From contig NZ_LGTC01000001.1 of assembly GCF_001262605.1 (NCBI RefSeq), positions 6,431,001 to 6,495,000 on the forward strand: a stretch of DNA of 64,000 nucleotides, given 5' to 3'. This document shows, in pieces, positions 27,711-38,100 of the stretch. Position 1 is the first letter of the stretch, and each line of letters opens with the position of its first letter. The position numbers were made by a program, and so were the translations under genes. The DNA is from Pseudobacteroides cellulosolvens ATCC 35603 = DSM 2933 (GTDB lineage: Bacteria; Bacillota; Clostridia; Acetivibrionales; DSM-2933). Under the pieces are notes generated by a model. It made no database searches and was not told the DNA's origin. It saw only the letters and a list, made by a program, of their open reading frames with translations.

Positions 27711-27979
27711 TGCTAAAAACATATACTTTAAAATATTGAAAATCATTTTTTGTATTTGTTGCAAATTGAGAATTACTTCCTTTAGTCTTCAATCCATATC
27801 AAAAGCAAAAAACACTAACGAAAAACGAAAAATAAATTTGTAAATAGGTTAGACTTATGTGGCACCCCTGATATTCCTTAATGGCTTTCCATATAGGTGT
27901 AAATGAATTATTTATTAATCAAGTTCTGCATTTATGATCCAGTGTTCTGTTCCTCTCTGGGAACTTCTTAATATAAAAT

Positions 27980-28182
27980 CTAATTTAATATTCCCATAAT
28001 ACCTGAAATTAGAAAAATTAAACCTAGTACTAGGAATATCACCCTTATAATAATCTTACCAATATTTCCTGTAAGATTTATAAGTGATTTAACCTTCAAA
28101 TTATTATATATGTTATTTGGTCTTAATAAGGAATTGGTAATAAGTACAAGACCAGCTATTATAAAAAAATAAACAATACCAT
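27980..28182 (-). pseudogene. Small two-span membrane protein, frameshifted in an A7/T7 run
   Basis: An ATG at 28180-28182 with AAGAGGTG upstream starts MVLFIFL and hits a stop within the run at 28163-28169. Adding one base to that run opens a 68-residue frame: FFIIAGLVLITNSLLRPNNIY, a polar middle, then a second hydrophobic segment (VIFLVLGLIFLISGIMGIL) and a stop at 27980-27982. The good ribosome site and clean continuation argue that this was one gene. I do not know its function. Confidence 0.6.
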
Positions 28183-28291
28183 TTTATGCACCTCTTAGAT
28201 TACTAAATTGACTTCATAACCTTTTCCTTATATGTGCTATATATTTCTGTTTCTTCTATTATATATTAAGATTATTTCAATAGCACCCATT

Positions 28292-28398
28292 TTATTGGAT
28301 GCTATTATCAGTTGGTATCAGTGGCTCTCTGTATTCTGATTTATCCCGCATCATTTTATAAATGATATTTACCAGCTTTCTCATGATACATTTGATCC
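28292..28398 (-). CDS. IS110-family transposase, 3' exon
   Basis: This codes for the C-terminal end IKCIMRKLVNIIYKMMRDK... to a stop at 28292-28294. The MRKLVNIIYKMM string is typical of the end of IS110/IS116/IS902 transposases. It joins in frame to the 5' exon (30895-32026) when the group II intron 28399-30894 is removed: 1132 plus 107 bases give 412 codons plus stop. Confidence 0.85.
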
Positions 28399-30894
28399 GT
28401 AGGGTAGGACTAACAGCGTCTTGCTTGTTTTACCAAGTAGATTTCTGCGTCCCCCCTCAGAACCGGACTTACACCTTTCAATGTATCCGGCTCGCCAGCT
28501 GTTTCTAAGTGTAAAGTCAATCGATTTATCTATATTTCTTTTCCAAAATGGATGTCTTTATGGCATTTTTTGCACACTATTAAAGTTCTACGATTCAGTT
28601 CAATCATTCTTTGTACCCAATATGGAGTTATCATATTTGCCTTAGAGTATTTGTCTTTTAGGCTTTTAAGTTTTTTAATGTGATGAACTGCAAAATCTCC
28701 AGGAGTGCTATTTTGTATTCCGCAAAGTTCACATTTACAATTCTCCAACCTTTTGATAACTAAAGGTTTTTTATAGTAGATTTCATTGGTTTCCTTTATC
28801 CACTTTATGGGCTGATTTATGTATATTAGTGGCTCGATAAAATATGTCATGGTTTTACTTCCTGCTTTAGTCTCATAATTTACACCAATTATTTTACGAG
28901 TCCCTGTGCCGTGTTTCCTGGGCACATCCATTCCATATTTTTTTATAACCTTTGTGATCGAACTGTCTTCCTTTCTTGCTATAGTTGCTGCCATACTGGA
29001 ATAATGGTAGTATTTGTACTTTCCTATTTTGGAGCTTACATCCGTTGCAATCCTGTAGTAGTTGTACATGCCTCTAATTTCTGAATTGTATTTGCCAATT
29101 ATATCTGCAATGGTCAGGTTTATCCTATTGCAGTGATGAGTGGGTTTACCATTCTTTCTGAAAGGTTCCAGTTTTTTATTAATCACGTCGTTTGGAACTA
29201 AAAGTTGTATTGTCTCGTTCAGTGTCCTTCTTTTATAACCGAGTGTGTTTTTCTTTGTAAAAGTACAATTGGTAGTTTTGGAAATCTCAAATCCAAGAAA
29301 TCTTGCTCTTTCTGTTGTTAAGTTTGTTATAATGGTTTTATCCATGTTAAGTTCCAATTTTAGTTTAGTATTAAGTAGTTCTTTTATTTTATCTCTTATT
29401 TCCTCTGCTAACTTCTTGCTTCCAATTATACATACAACAAAGTCATCGGCATACCTTGTGTACTTGACCCTTATATAATCAGGGTCCATAGGGTCTAATG
29501 AACGTAGAGTATACATTTGTTTTAGTATTTCTTTAGCAGTTTTATTATCGCCTCTTCGTCTTGCATTGTGCCTCGCCTTTTCAAGTTGTGAGTATGCAGG
29601 GTTATACTTTCTTTTATTTTGGTACGTGGAATATTGTTCTTTTAATGACTCCATGTACTTATCCAGTTCATGCAAGTATATATTGGCTAGAATAGGACTT
29701 ATTATACCTCCTTGCGGTATTCCTGACAAAGAGCCTTTTACTTGATTGAATTCAAAATAACCTGCCTTAAGAAATCTTTTTATTAATTCCAGAAGTCTTC
29801 CGTCCGTGATTTTTTTACCTAATAGACTAATAAGAACATCATGGTCAATGTTATCAAAGAAACCTTTGATGTCACCTTCAATTACCCAATTTGTTCCCTT
29901 ATACCTGTTTTTGATTTGATATAGGGCTGTATGGCAGCTTTTATTTGGTCTGAAGCCATGTGAAGTTTCCAAAAATATAGGTTCATATATTGACTCCAGT
30001 ATCTGCCGAACTACTTCTTGTACAAGCTTATCTATAAAAGATGGTATTCCCAGAGGTCTTAACTTTCCATTTTTCTTTGGAATATAAGTTCTCCTAACTG
30101 GTATAGGATAATATGTCTCAGATTTCATTTTTTCAATTATGTCATTAATGATATCATAGTTGAAACCATCGATTGTTTTACCGTCTATACCAGCGGTCAT
30201 ATTACCTTCCTTCGCATAGATTTTTCCGTAAGCTGTTATATAGAAATCTGGATTAAATAGATTTCTATATAACCTATCAAAGATAAATTCTTTGTTTTCT
30301 TTTGACTTCTTGCTTAGTATTGATAGAACTATATCAGCTTTCTGCATTTCGCATACCTCCATATTCATTCAATTAAACAACCTGCCACCCTTCGCCATGT
30401 GGACAGCTTTCCTGTATCCGATTTTACGGCTTTCCCTGTCTATTCAGGTTCCTCAGACTACTATGGTGGCTCTGTAACCATATCAGCTCTGCTGACTTAG
30501 GTTATCTCCGTTTAGTTCTTGAAGTACAATTTCGTGTAACTTAGGTTCCCGTTCGTACCTTTATCGTATTTCTTATACGCTTGAAAAGTCTCAGAGATTA
30601 TGAGAACCAACAAAGCGAGATTCTCATAGAATCTTTTCATGTGCTTATCAATTAGCCTTCGCACATCCCCCAAAGTTAAGGTCAAGGCACTGGGTTTAAG
30701 GCAGTTTAGCTTTAACCATATTACACATTGGTCTCGCATAACCCCCTGTAAGCTAATTTTCAAGGTATACACTTTACTGAAATGCTATGTTCCCTTATGG
30801 CGTTTCCACCTCCGGTTAATCAGTCGACCATCCAGACATCTCTCTAGTCCAGAATCCTCTTAGGATGATACTTTCAAGTCCATTACGGACGCAC
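28399..30894 (-). mobile_element. Group II intron 1, inserted in the IS110 transposase gene
   Basis: On the minus strand the 5' end reads GTGCGTCCG, matching the group II GTGYG start. Near the 3' end a domain V hairpin (GAGCCGGATACATTGAAAGG, then TGTAAGTCCGGTTC) is followed by a domain VI stem (AGGGGGGAC with GTCCTACCCT) and the end CCCTAC. Both boundaries are fixed by restoration of the IS110 frame (KKQ-GIKCIMRKL). It encodes an intact RT-maturase-HNH protein. The segment 30348-30894 is the ribozyme 5' part (domains I-III) and carries no gene. Confidence 0.92.
28530..30347 (-). CDS. ltrA: Group II intron-encoded protein (RT, maturase, HNH endonuclease)
   Basis: 605 residues from the ATG served by GGAGGT; an upstream ATG seven codons earlier lacks a site. 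Reverse transcriptase motifs in order: PKKNGKLRPLGIPS, GFRPNKSCHTAL, WVIEGDIKGFFDNIDH, GIPQGGIISPILANIYL and the catalytic YADD. A maturase X domain follows, then a C-terminal HNH endonuclease (CELCG ... HHIKKL ... CKKCHKDIH). The protein helps its intron splice and copies it into new DNA sites. All motifs are intact, so the intron may be active. Confidence 0.95.
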   Translation of the reverse strand: MQKADIVLSILSKKSKENKEFIFDRLYRNLFNPDFYITAYGKIYAKEGNMTAGIDGKTIDGFNYDIINDIIEKMKSETYYPIPVRRTYIPKKNGKLRPLGIPSFIDKLVQEVVRQILESIYEPIFLETSHGFRPNKSCHTALYQIKNRYKGTNWVIEGDIKGFFDNIDHDVLISLLGKKITDGRLLELIKRFLKAGYFEFNQVKGSLSGIPQGGIISPILANIYLHELDKYMESLKEQYSTYQNKRKYNPAYSQLEKARHNARRRGDNKTAKEILKQMYTLRSLDPMDPDYIRVKYTRYADDFVVCIIGSKKLAEEIRDKIKELLNTKLKLELNMDKTIITNLTTERARFLGFEISKTTNCTFTKKNTLGYKRRTLNETIQLLVPNDVINKKLEPFRKNGKPTHHCNRINLTIADIIGKYNSEIRGMYNYYRIATDVSSKIGKYKYYHYSSMAATIARKEDSSITKVIKKYGMDVPRKHGTGTRKIIGVNYETKAGSKTMTYFIEPLIYINQPIKWIKETNEIYYKKPLVIKRLENCKCELCGIQNSTPGDFAVHHIKKLKSLKDKYSKANMITPYWVQRMIELNRRTLIVCKKCHKDIHFGKEI

Positions 30895-32026
30895 CTTGTT
30901 TTTTCGTTTTACCCTCTGAAAGTTTCTTTTTATAATATTCATAAAAGTAAGCATTTGTAGGCTTTCCCATGGGGTTACTCAGTGCCGAGATAGCTATTTG
31001 GAAAAATATTTGATATAGATTCCTGTTACCAAGTTTGTTGCTGAAATTCTTGTTTGTCTGTCCTGTTGAATATCTCATAGGGCTAATTCCTGCATATGCA
31101 GCAAGGGCATCAGCATTGGGAAACCTTGATATATCACCAATTTCAGATATTATTCCGGCAGCTGTCACTGTGTTTATGCCTTTCATACTTTCCAGTTTAT
31201 AGCCAAATTTAGGAATGAGTTTTTTCATGTTCTCTTCAATACTTGCTATGATAGCCATATTATCGTTGATTTGCTTAATTGATGATGTGACAATAAAATC
31301 TCTCAAGTCTTGAAATTCATTCGTTGTGTCTCCGTCTTTCTCTACATAATCAAGGATTTGACGTGCTTTTTTCTCAGAACAGTTATGATGGCTTTTCTCA
31401 CTTAGAAAGGTTGTAAGTTCTTGAAGGGAAATTCCCTTTAATTTTGACGGGGACGGAAACACTTTAAAAAATTCCAGTGCTGTTTTACTATCCAGCGAGA
31501 AGAAAAAGTTTTTATAATTTGGATAGTGATGGCTTAGATATGTATGGGTTTGATTCTTTAAAACAACATTGTTTTTAACAAGTGTATTTCTCTTTGTTAC
31601 AAGCTCATTTAAGGCCCAATGCAAATCGTTTGGTGCTGCATCCGGCAAGGAATCAAGCTTATTTAAAAGAACGTTTGCCACACATTGACTGTCTATACTG
31701 TCGGATTTATTTATGCTGGCTTGGTTTTTCCTCTCCGATTGGGACAATGAAGGATTTACATATTTGACTTTATAATTCTTTTCTAATAGAAATATTGCCA
31801 ATTCCCTTCCGTTTCCCAATACATCTTCCAGAGCAAAAACAGGAGTAATTCCTTGGGCTGTATGCTTTTTAACAAAGCTTATCAACTTGGAAAAGTCCTG
31901 CTTTCTATTTGGAAATGTCATTTCCCCCAGTTTTTCACTAAAACAATCAATTAAAACTGCTGTGTGTTGGTGTTTATGCACGTCGCAACCAATGTAGACA
32001 TGCCGCATCTTTGGGTGTAACATCAT
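30895..32026 (-). CDS. IS110-family transposase, 5' exon (split by group II intron 1)
   Basis: This codes for the first 377 residues of a DEDD transposase: Asp in YIGCDVHKHQHTA, Glu in FALEDVLGNGRE, Asp residues in KSDSIDSQ, and the C-terminal transposase_20 region (MKGINTVTAAGIISEIGDI, AGISPMRYSTGQ). Read without splicing, the frame runs 12 codons into the intron and stops near 30860. Splicing gives a 412-residue protein, normal for the family. IS110 enzymes use a bridge RNA from the element's own non-coding end (family knowledge). Confidence 0.88.
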
Positions 32027-32076
32027 TAAATCATCCCTTCTTTATTCATATTTCAAGGTACATTAATTGACCTTAA

Positions 32077-34793
32077 ATAGCGATTGGTAAGGCTTTGAAG
32101 TTATCTCCACCTTTTCCCCCGCTCCAAACCGTACAGGCACCTTTCGATGCATACGGCTTTCCAACGATTAAACCTACTCGTCTTCACGACTTTCGACCTA
32201 CCAATGTCTTACGACATTGATGGACTTGAACAAATCGTTATTTTAATTTATTCTGGTATTCAAGAATCTTCTTAACAATCTTTTTGTCAGTGCTTTTGGG
32301 TTTTTGTCTGCTATGTACTAAGTGGTCACAGTTGTAGCATAACCATGCTAGGTTTGGAACTTTATTGATTTTATTCAGCGGTAGACTTTCGTTGATTCTA
32401 TGACAGTGCATTTTGTAGGTTTTTAAGTAGTTTCTACATATTCTGCATTTACCCTTATCCCTATTAAAAGCGTATTCTTTATTCATATGGTATTCAAAAT
32501 TATTTAGTTCATAGTTACCTGATATATCTGGTAAGTCCTTATGATTAAGATGGGGCCTGTGTTTAGGTAATTGTTTGTCGTTGTTTTTCAAATATAACTT
32601 CCTTCCTTCTTCAGTATAAGGAGTCATTCTCTGATTGAAAGAAAACTTTTCCCATTTGCTGTGCGTTATGTATGCCATTGTTAATCCAATGTATATATTC
32701 CGATGCATAATTGCGAATGTTTTTGTTTTGCGTTTCATATGCCTTTGTTGTCTGTTGGCAAGCTGACATAGAGGAATTTTATATTGCCAGTATTTCTTGC
32801 CAAAGAGTATTTTAAAGGATGTAAAAGCTTGTTTATTGCGTTGTCAATGTATGCAAAGGCAGCACTGCAAATTGAGGGTTTGATATATTCTGAAAGACCT
32901 ATAATCTTTGCATTTATGTTTTCAATTATAGTGGCTTGCAAGTATGAGTTTTTACCGGTGAACCTTATCTGTTTGAGTTCACTGCTAATTTGCCGGACTT
33001 TCGTTTTGACTCTTTCCATATCTGGATAGGACTTACCTACTATAGTTGAAGGATTCGGGTTTTCAGGTGTTTTTCTCGGAAGCTCAGCTTTTATCATAAA
33101 TCCGAGAAATTTCGCCATATTCTCTGTCATGTCTGTTATTAATGTTTTTTCTTCTGAAAGTTCCAATTTCAATCTGTGCTTGAAGTACTTTTTGAGATAT
33201 TTTAACAGCCTGGTTGCTTCTTTTATTGTAGAAGTTAATATAATCCAATCATCTGCAAAACGCACCAAGAATTTCGGTATTATTCCTTCATTTCTCAGCC
33301 TTGTTCTGTCGGTAGCAATGTTGCTGCTCTTCCTGCGTTTGGTGTAGTGGTACATTCTACCCACCATCCAATCAAAATCGTTCAGGTATATATTTGCAAG
33401 CAGCGGGGATATAATTCCGCCTTGTACTGTTCCGGTTTCAGTATCGTAAAGTGTATCATTTTCCATATATCCTGCTTTGAGCATTGCCTTGATTATTGCC
33501 AGTATTCTTTTATCATGAATGCCTATTTTCCAGAGCTTCTTGAGTAATTTCCTGTGGCATATACTATCGAAATAACCCTTTATATCTCCCTCTATTGCAA
33601 CTGCTGGAGGTTGTTTCCAGCGGGATGAAATAATCGTGGTTATATCTTTTATTGCATGCTTGGTAGCTCTATATGGTCGAAACCCATAACTTTTTGGATA
33701 GAATTTTGCTTCTGCTATTGGCTCTATGATTATTCTTAGACATTCTTGAATGATTCTGTCCAAGATTGATGGTATACCCAGCGGCCTCATTTTCCCGTTG
33801 CTTTTCTTTATATAGTGTCTTCTGACTGGTTTTGGTTTATAATTATTTACCTTCTTGCGGATAAGGCTTATTAATCGATCTTTATCCATTTGAAGGTATT
33901 TATCCATTTTTTCTCCGTCAATTCCAGGTGTGTTTGCACCCTTATTGGATTTGATGTTGTGTATTGCAGTAATAATCGTTACTTCGTTCAAGACAGCTTC
34001 CAGTATGCCGTTAAAACTTTTCCCTTTTTGGCTTTGACTATAGATATTGTCAAGGATCATCTTGAGTTCCGATTCGCTCGTAAAGTTGTGTTTGATGAAC
34101 ATAGTTTCCTATGGTACACTACCTATATTTCAAGGGGTTAGAACTTTACAATACGATATGTTCAAATTTAACCGTCTGGTATCCTTCGCCATGTAATTGG
34201 CTTTCCCAATCTCAGACTACTATGATACCTCTGCCATTCCATAAGTTTCATTGTACTGTCATACTCTGCCTATGGAACTTCTCGTGTTCCGTCCTGTTTA
34301 TCCTGTTTTTACCGAGGTTTAGGTCCTTGCTTTACTCCGGGAGAACTTGGCATCAATTTGAGTCACAGTTGTAAATGATGCCTCTCAAGTCATTTCAGGC
34401 TTGAGCCAATATTTCAAGGTTGCAGTGAAATATCGTTTCTCCTAGTTCCCAGCTTTCACTAGGCGTGCATTTAACGAAGCTTCACACACAAGTTTATTTC
34501 CTTGACCATGCCTCGTCTAGACATCCGTGCCATGTATATGCCATACTGTTAGACAGCTTAGGCTTTCAGGCTACGACTTCACCCCGCTTTGTACAAGTTG
34601 TATCAACAGCTACTTCCTGCACAGGGGAGATTAATGCTCGTACTACCTACCATTTGGTATATGGTCATCGGTATTGACTCCGTACGGCAAGGGGATTTCA
34701 CCCTTGTATTCAACAGAACAGTTTAATACTATTAAATATCAGTGCCGTTTTGCTTGGCTCACCAGAACAAGCTTAAGGCACAACACGACGCAC
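32077..34793 (-). mobile_element. Group II intron 2, upstream of the IS110 gene
   Basis: The minus strand starts GTGCGTCG at 34793. Toward the 3' end is a domain V hairpin (AAAGCCGTATGCATCGAAAG, then CTGTACGGTTT) and a domain VI region ending near GCTAT at 32077. The 3' end is less certain than the 5' end because no coding frame fixes it. Domains I-III occupy the gene-free 34103-34793. The encoded RT protein is frameshifted. The insertion site is only ~50 bases before the IS110 transposase start. Confidence 0.8.
32238..34102 (-). pseudogene. ltrA: Group II intron 2 RT-maturase-HNH protein, frameshifted
   Basis: The first frame (32735-34102, 455 residues) has RT motifs: SNGKMRPLGIPS, GFRPYRATKHAI, AVAIEGDIKGYFDS, GTVQGGIISPLLANIYL and catalytic FADD. 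It then changes to NIKFLYVSLPTDNKGI and stops. A second frame carries KIPLCQLANRQQRH, TFAIMHRNIYIGLT and the HNH region (CRICRNYL ... CYNCDHLVHS) to 32238. One extra A in the AAAA run near 32780-32785 fuses them (GNIKIPLCQLANRQ). An ATGA overlap could allow the second part to be made separately, but it lacks a clear site of its own. Confidence 0.82.
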
Positions 34794-35075
34794 GCATCCC
34801 TAATTGCAGCGTTACACTTTTTTACAAAAGCATCGCAATGAGCATTAAGCCCGGCTTTTAAAAGGTATTAAAACGCTTACAGAAACCACCTTAAATAAAG
34901 TAACTTCTGTAAGGGCTTTAATGTTAACCCTTCCGGCATATTGGAATGCTGGCATGATAGCCGTAGTATAAGATTACAAGGAGCATGACAGCCTTTTTCA
35001 TTCCTTGCCGGAAGGGTTATATATCAGGTGCAGCTTTTGCATACACCTTGATTGACAGTAAATTTGCACTTAAAA
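34794..35075 (-). other. Gene-free structured region upstream of intron 2
   Basis: No gene seen. Two strong stems: CTTACAGAA...TTCTGTAAG (about 34876-34914), and a 13-bp AACCCTTCCGGCA/TGCCGGAAGGGTT pair (34926-34938 with 35007-35019) whose interior pairs further (GGAATG/CATTCC, GGCTGTCATG/CATGCCAG). If intron 2 is removed, this structure lies ~180-280 bases before the IS110 start, where IS110 elements encode their bridge RNA. That role is inference; the left end of this IS110 was not found. Confidence 0.4.
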
Positions 35076-35419
35076 TCAGGAATAAACTCTGTAAGAAATA
35101 CCAGCCTTGATAGCTCTGGAAAGCATGTCACGACTTCCTTTACTGCTTGCTAAGTCATCATGGAAAATAAGTACCAAATCAGGCTTTTCCATCTTTAGCA
35201 TCAGGGCATTCCTGATAGGTCCGGCACTTTCGCCAAACCTCTGCCAATCTGCCGGATACTCAATATATTTGATGCCGCACTGACGAGCAGCACGAACAGC
35301 CAAAGCATCAGCACCCTACACCCTCCGGCAATGACCAAATCAATATCCAAGCTTCTGACAACAGCTAAAATCTTCTGGTAATCTCTATAAAAGCGGCTTC
35401 CAGCTATCAAGACCCTCAT
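35076..35419 (-). pseudogene. SLOG/DUF2493 family protein, frameshifted
   Basis: The first frame, from an ATG with GGAGG upstream, gives MRVLIAGSRFYRDYQKILAV and IDLVIAGGC. The second gives the rest: VRAARQCGIKYIEYPADW, GPIRNALML, PDLVLIFHDDLASSKGS. Together they match the SLOG family (YspA/DUF2493), predicted to bind nucleotide-like ligands and often found on mobile elements. The frames join if one G is added near 35312-35316 (AGGCRGADALAVRAAR restored). Whole protein would be ~114 residues. Confidence 0.8.
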
Positions 35420-35609
35420 ATAAAACCTCCTTCCAGATTTACTGAAAAAGCCTGTAAAAAATACAAGCCTTTGCACTAAAGCTGGAAGCTTCAAGCACAG
35501 CTATATCAACGCTTCTTCAAAATATACAGTATGTAGAAAAACAACCTGAAATGACGGGCAGAGCTGCCGTAACGTCTGGCAGCCCTATGTAAAAACCTCT
35601 CAAAACCCC

Positions 35610-35780
35610 TCATGCATCATCCTCACAATCCACAGGTCGAATAGTAATAATACCCTGTGATACATCAATAACCACCCTGGAACCAACCTCAAAACCGTAA
35701 GTGGCAAGCCACTCAGCGGATACCACAATAGCAGGGGAATCATCTAACCAATGACTCCTGACAGACGATAAAGCTACCAT
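35610..35780 (-). CDS. SymE-like small protein
   Basis: 56 residues from the ATG that follows GGAGGT at good spacing; an ATG six codons upstream overlaps the ribosome site itself. The segment SPAIVVSAEWLATYGFEVGSRVVIDVSQG, then IITIRP, matches the SymE family (AbrB-like swapped-hairpin fold), some of which are toxins or nucleic-acid binders. No antisense RNA can be called from sequence alone. It follows the broken SLOG gene in the same orientation. Confidence 0.6.
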   Translation of the reverse strand: MVALSSVRSHWLDDSPAIVVSAEWLATYGFEVGSRVVIDVSQGIITIRPVDCEDDA

Positions 35781-35930
35781 AAAAAAATACACCTCCACAA
35801 AATACTACTAATGAGCCTATGGAGGAAAATACCTCTGCATAAGCCGGGCAAATGCTACCGCTATATCATGACTATGTCAATGGGACTTTGACAAAAAAAG
35901 ATAAGAAAAAATGCTTTTCTCCAAAGGACG

Positions 35931-36077
35931 CTTTTTAGAGACCTCGTAGGCTTCATCCGATATGAGGGAAAGGAATGTTACCAGTACTTTCCTCATATCT
36001 CAAGTGAAAATCTCAAAAATATATATTTGAGTTTTTCACTTGATGCGGCTTATGAGCCACTGCAAGAGAACTTGTAC
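35931..36077. repeat. Double-hairpin unit A
   Basis: Hairpin X (35959-35999; GATATGAGG arms, one bulge) is directly followed by hairpin Y (36000-36043; TCAAGTGAAAA arms, one mismatch). They are framed by CTTTTTAGAGAC upstream and TGCGGCTTATGAGCCACTGC downstream. The frame and layout match units B1 and B2 (37935-38250), but the hairpin sequences differ. Confidence 0.65.
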
Positions 36078-36401
36078 AATTAGGTTAGAAAAAAATGAGT
36101 AGGAGATTTTCCAATTTAGATAAGGTAACATAACATTGTTATACGGGTGTACAATGACAACTATCAAACTATATAATAAAATCTATGAATTGGAGGATTA
36201 TTGTGTGAGTGGCTGGGTTTTTTAAGATATCATATTCTTAAGAGGTTACCTGTTTCGAAGAGTGAATATCCATTTGTATGAGTTTATATGATTTGGCTGG
36301 TTGAGGCTATATATTAGATCCTCGTGTCACATGCAAGTTTGTATGCTCTTTACAAAATAAATGGAAGCTCCTATTCAAAAAAATATTTGGGAGGTTATAT
36401 A
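36078..36401 (+). other. Non-coding region upstream of second IS110 transposase
   Basis: About 320 bases without a convincing gene. It lies directly 5' of an IS110 transposase, where these elements place the left end and bridge-RNA gene. I see no clean terminal repeat, which fits the IS110 family, so the element's edge cannot be fixed. Confidence 0.35.
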
Positions 36402-37694
36402 TTGAATAATGTGCCAGTAGCAGGTATTGATGTAGGAAAGTTTTTTAGTGAAATGGCTATTCTGTCTCCTTCAAACGAGATGTGTAAGAGGATGAAGATT
36501 ACCCATTGTATGGATGATTTTAATAAAGCATTGGATTTACTTAAAAAAGCAGAAAATGAGTTTAATGAAAAGCCAGTAATTGTCATGGAATCAACTGGTC
36601 ATTACTTCAAACTCCTTTCCAAATTTTTAAATAACAATGGATATGAAGTGGTCGTAGCCAACCCTATCCAAACTAATTCTATCAAAAACATAAGTATTAG
36701 AAAAGTAAAAAATGATAAAGTAGATGCAAAAAAAATAGCACTACTATATAGATTGGGAGAATTAAATTCTTCCAATCTACCTGATGATGACATTACAGCA
36801 CTCAGGTGTCTTTGTCGACAATATTATGATCTTGTAAGAGAAAGAACTGCTTATAAAAATAGACTTATAGGAATAGTCGACCAAATTATGCTTAATTATA
36901 AAGACGTTTTTAGTGATCTATGCTGCGAAACTTCCCTTGAATTATTAGAAAATTATCCAACTCCTGATCACATAATAAAAGCTGATAAATCAGATTTAAT
37001 AAATATTATGGCAAAAGTATCCGGTATGGGTGAGAAATGGGCTACAAAAAAATATGATTTGCTAATTTTAAAAGCAAGAGAATTTCAACCTTTAAGCATT
37101 AGCAGCTTTGCTAATACTGTAATGCTTAAAAACTATATTTCTATAATAAGAACCATGAATAAATCAATAGATGAAATACTGAAAAGCATAAATAACTATA
37201 TTGTTACAGAAAGTTTTACTGTCGTAAGTGAAGATATCAGACTACTTTCTACAATTCCAGGTATAGGAACTCTTACTGCTGCTACAATAGTAGGTGAAAT
37301 CGGAGATATCCGAAGATTTAACAGTCCGAAAAAACTTACTGCATTTTTTGGGCTTGATGCATCTGTTTGTCAATCCGGAGAGTTTATAGGAACTAAAAAC
37401 CATATATCTAAACGTGGTTCAAGATTGTTACGTCAAGTTTTATATACATCAGTATTGACAAGTATAGGCAAAAAAAGTAATAGAGAGGCATGTAATCCTG
37501 TGCTTTATAAATATTATCATGATAAGTGCATCAATAAACGTAAAATGGTAGCATTGGTGGCAGTTATGCATAAGTTAGTATTTTTTATATATGCTGTATT
37601 ACGTGATAAAAAGCCTTTTGAGTTAAGAACTCCAGAAGAACATATTAAAATGCTCGCTGAGAGAACAATAAGTAATAATAAAGAAATAGCTTAA
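36402..37694 (+). CDS. IS110-family transposase (second element)
   Basis: 430 residues from a TTG served by GGGAGG 8 bases upstream; the frame is open 26 codons further but that stretch has no site. DEDD residues: Asp in AGIDVGKFFSEMA, Glu in VMESTGHYFKLL, Asp in KVKNDKVDAKKIA. C-terminal domain: IPGIGTLTAATIVGEIGDI and FGLDASVCQSGEF. It differs strongly from the split IS110 at 28292-32026. It sits between double-hairpin units A and B, consistent with IS110 elements that target palindromes. Confidence 0.9.
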   Translation: MNNVPVAGIDVGKFFSEMAILSPSNEMCKRMKITHCMDDFNKALDLLKKAENEFNEKPVIVMESTGHYFKLLSKFLNNNGYEVVVANPIQTNSIKNISIRKVKNDKVDAKKIALLYRLGELNSSNLPDDDITALRCLCRQYYDLVRERTAYKNRLIGIVDQIMLNYKDVFSDLCCETSLELLENYPTPDHIIKADKSDLINIMAKVSGMGEKWATKKYDLLILKAREFQPLSISSFANTVMLKNYISIIRTMNKSIDEILKSINNYIVTESFTVVSEDIRLLSTIPGIGTLTAATIVGEIGDIRRFNSPKKLTAFFGLDASVCQSGEFIGTKNHISKRGSRLLRQVLYTSVLTSIGKKSNREACNPVLYKYYHDKCINKRKMVALVAVMHKLVFFIYAVLRDKKPFELRTPEEHIKMLAERTISNNKEIA

Positions 37695-37934
37695 AAATCG
37701 AATTTTCTAAGGTTGCTTTTTGTGTTAGAAAACATCTGTTTTATGTCAATCAACAATAACAGATGTATTTTGTTATGCTCTTTTTTATTAAGTCTTTTTA
37801 TAATAAAACTACAGATTTATATCTAAAAAACTATTGACAACACTTAGCTGGTCTTCGAAGAGTTCTTGCAGTCCTTCTGTCATTCTCACAGGCTCTTACA
37901 AAGCCTCCTGTAAGCACCAGAAATGTAACATACG

Positions 37935-38045
37935 GGTTGGCAAAAAGACAACTCAATGTCTTTTTGCCAATCCTAAAGCGTTAAAAAATATAATTAAAAA
38001 TATTTTTTATCGCTTGTTGTCTCTCATAAGAGTCTCTGAAAGCTT
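37935..38045. repeat. Double-hairpin unit B1
   Basis: Hairpin X (37935-37972; GGTTGGCAAAAAGAC arms), three spacer bases, then hairpin Y (37976-38015; AAGCG...TAAAAAATA arms, one mismatch). ATACG precedes X, and a run resembling the unit tail (CATAAGAGTCTCTGAAAGCTTCT) follows. The rest of 37695-37934 is gene-free with no recognised feature. Confidence 0.65.
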
Positions 38046-38100
38046 CTAAAAAGCGGCTTAAGGGTTATGCATTCACTACATAGCGGTTTTTACAGCCGCT

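Noticed and set aside
34794..36077. Integron attC cassette array
   Set aside because: No integron integrase is in the window and the hairpin ends do not carry convincing RYYYAAC/GTTRRRY core sites.
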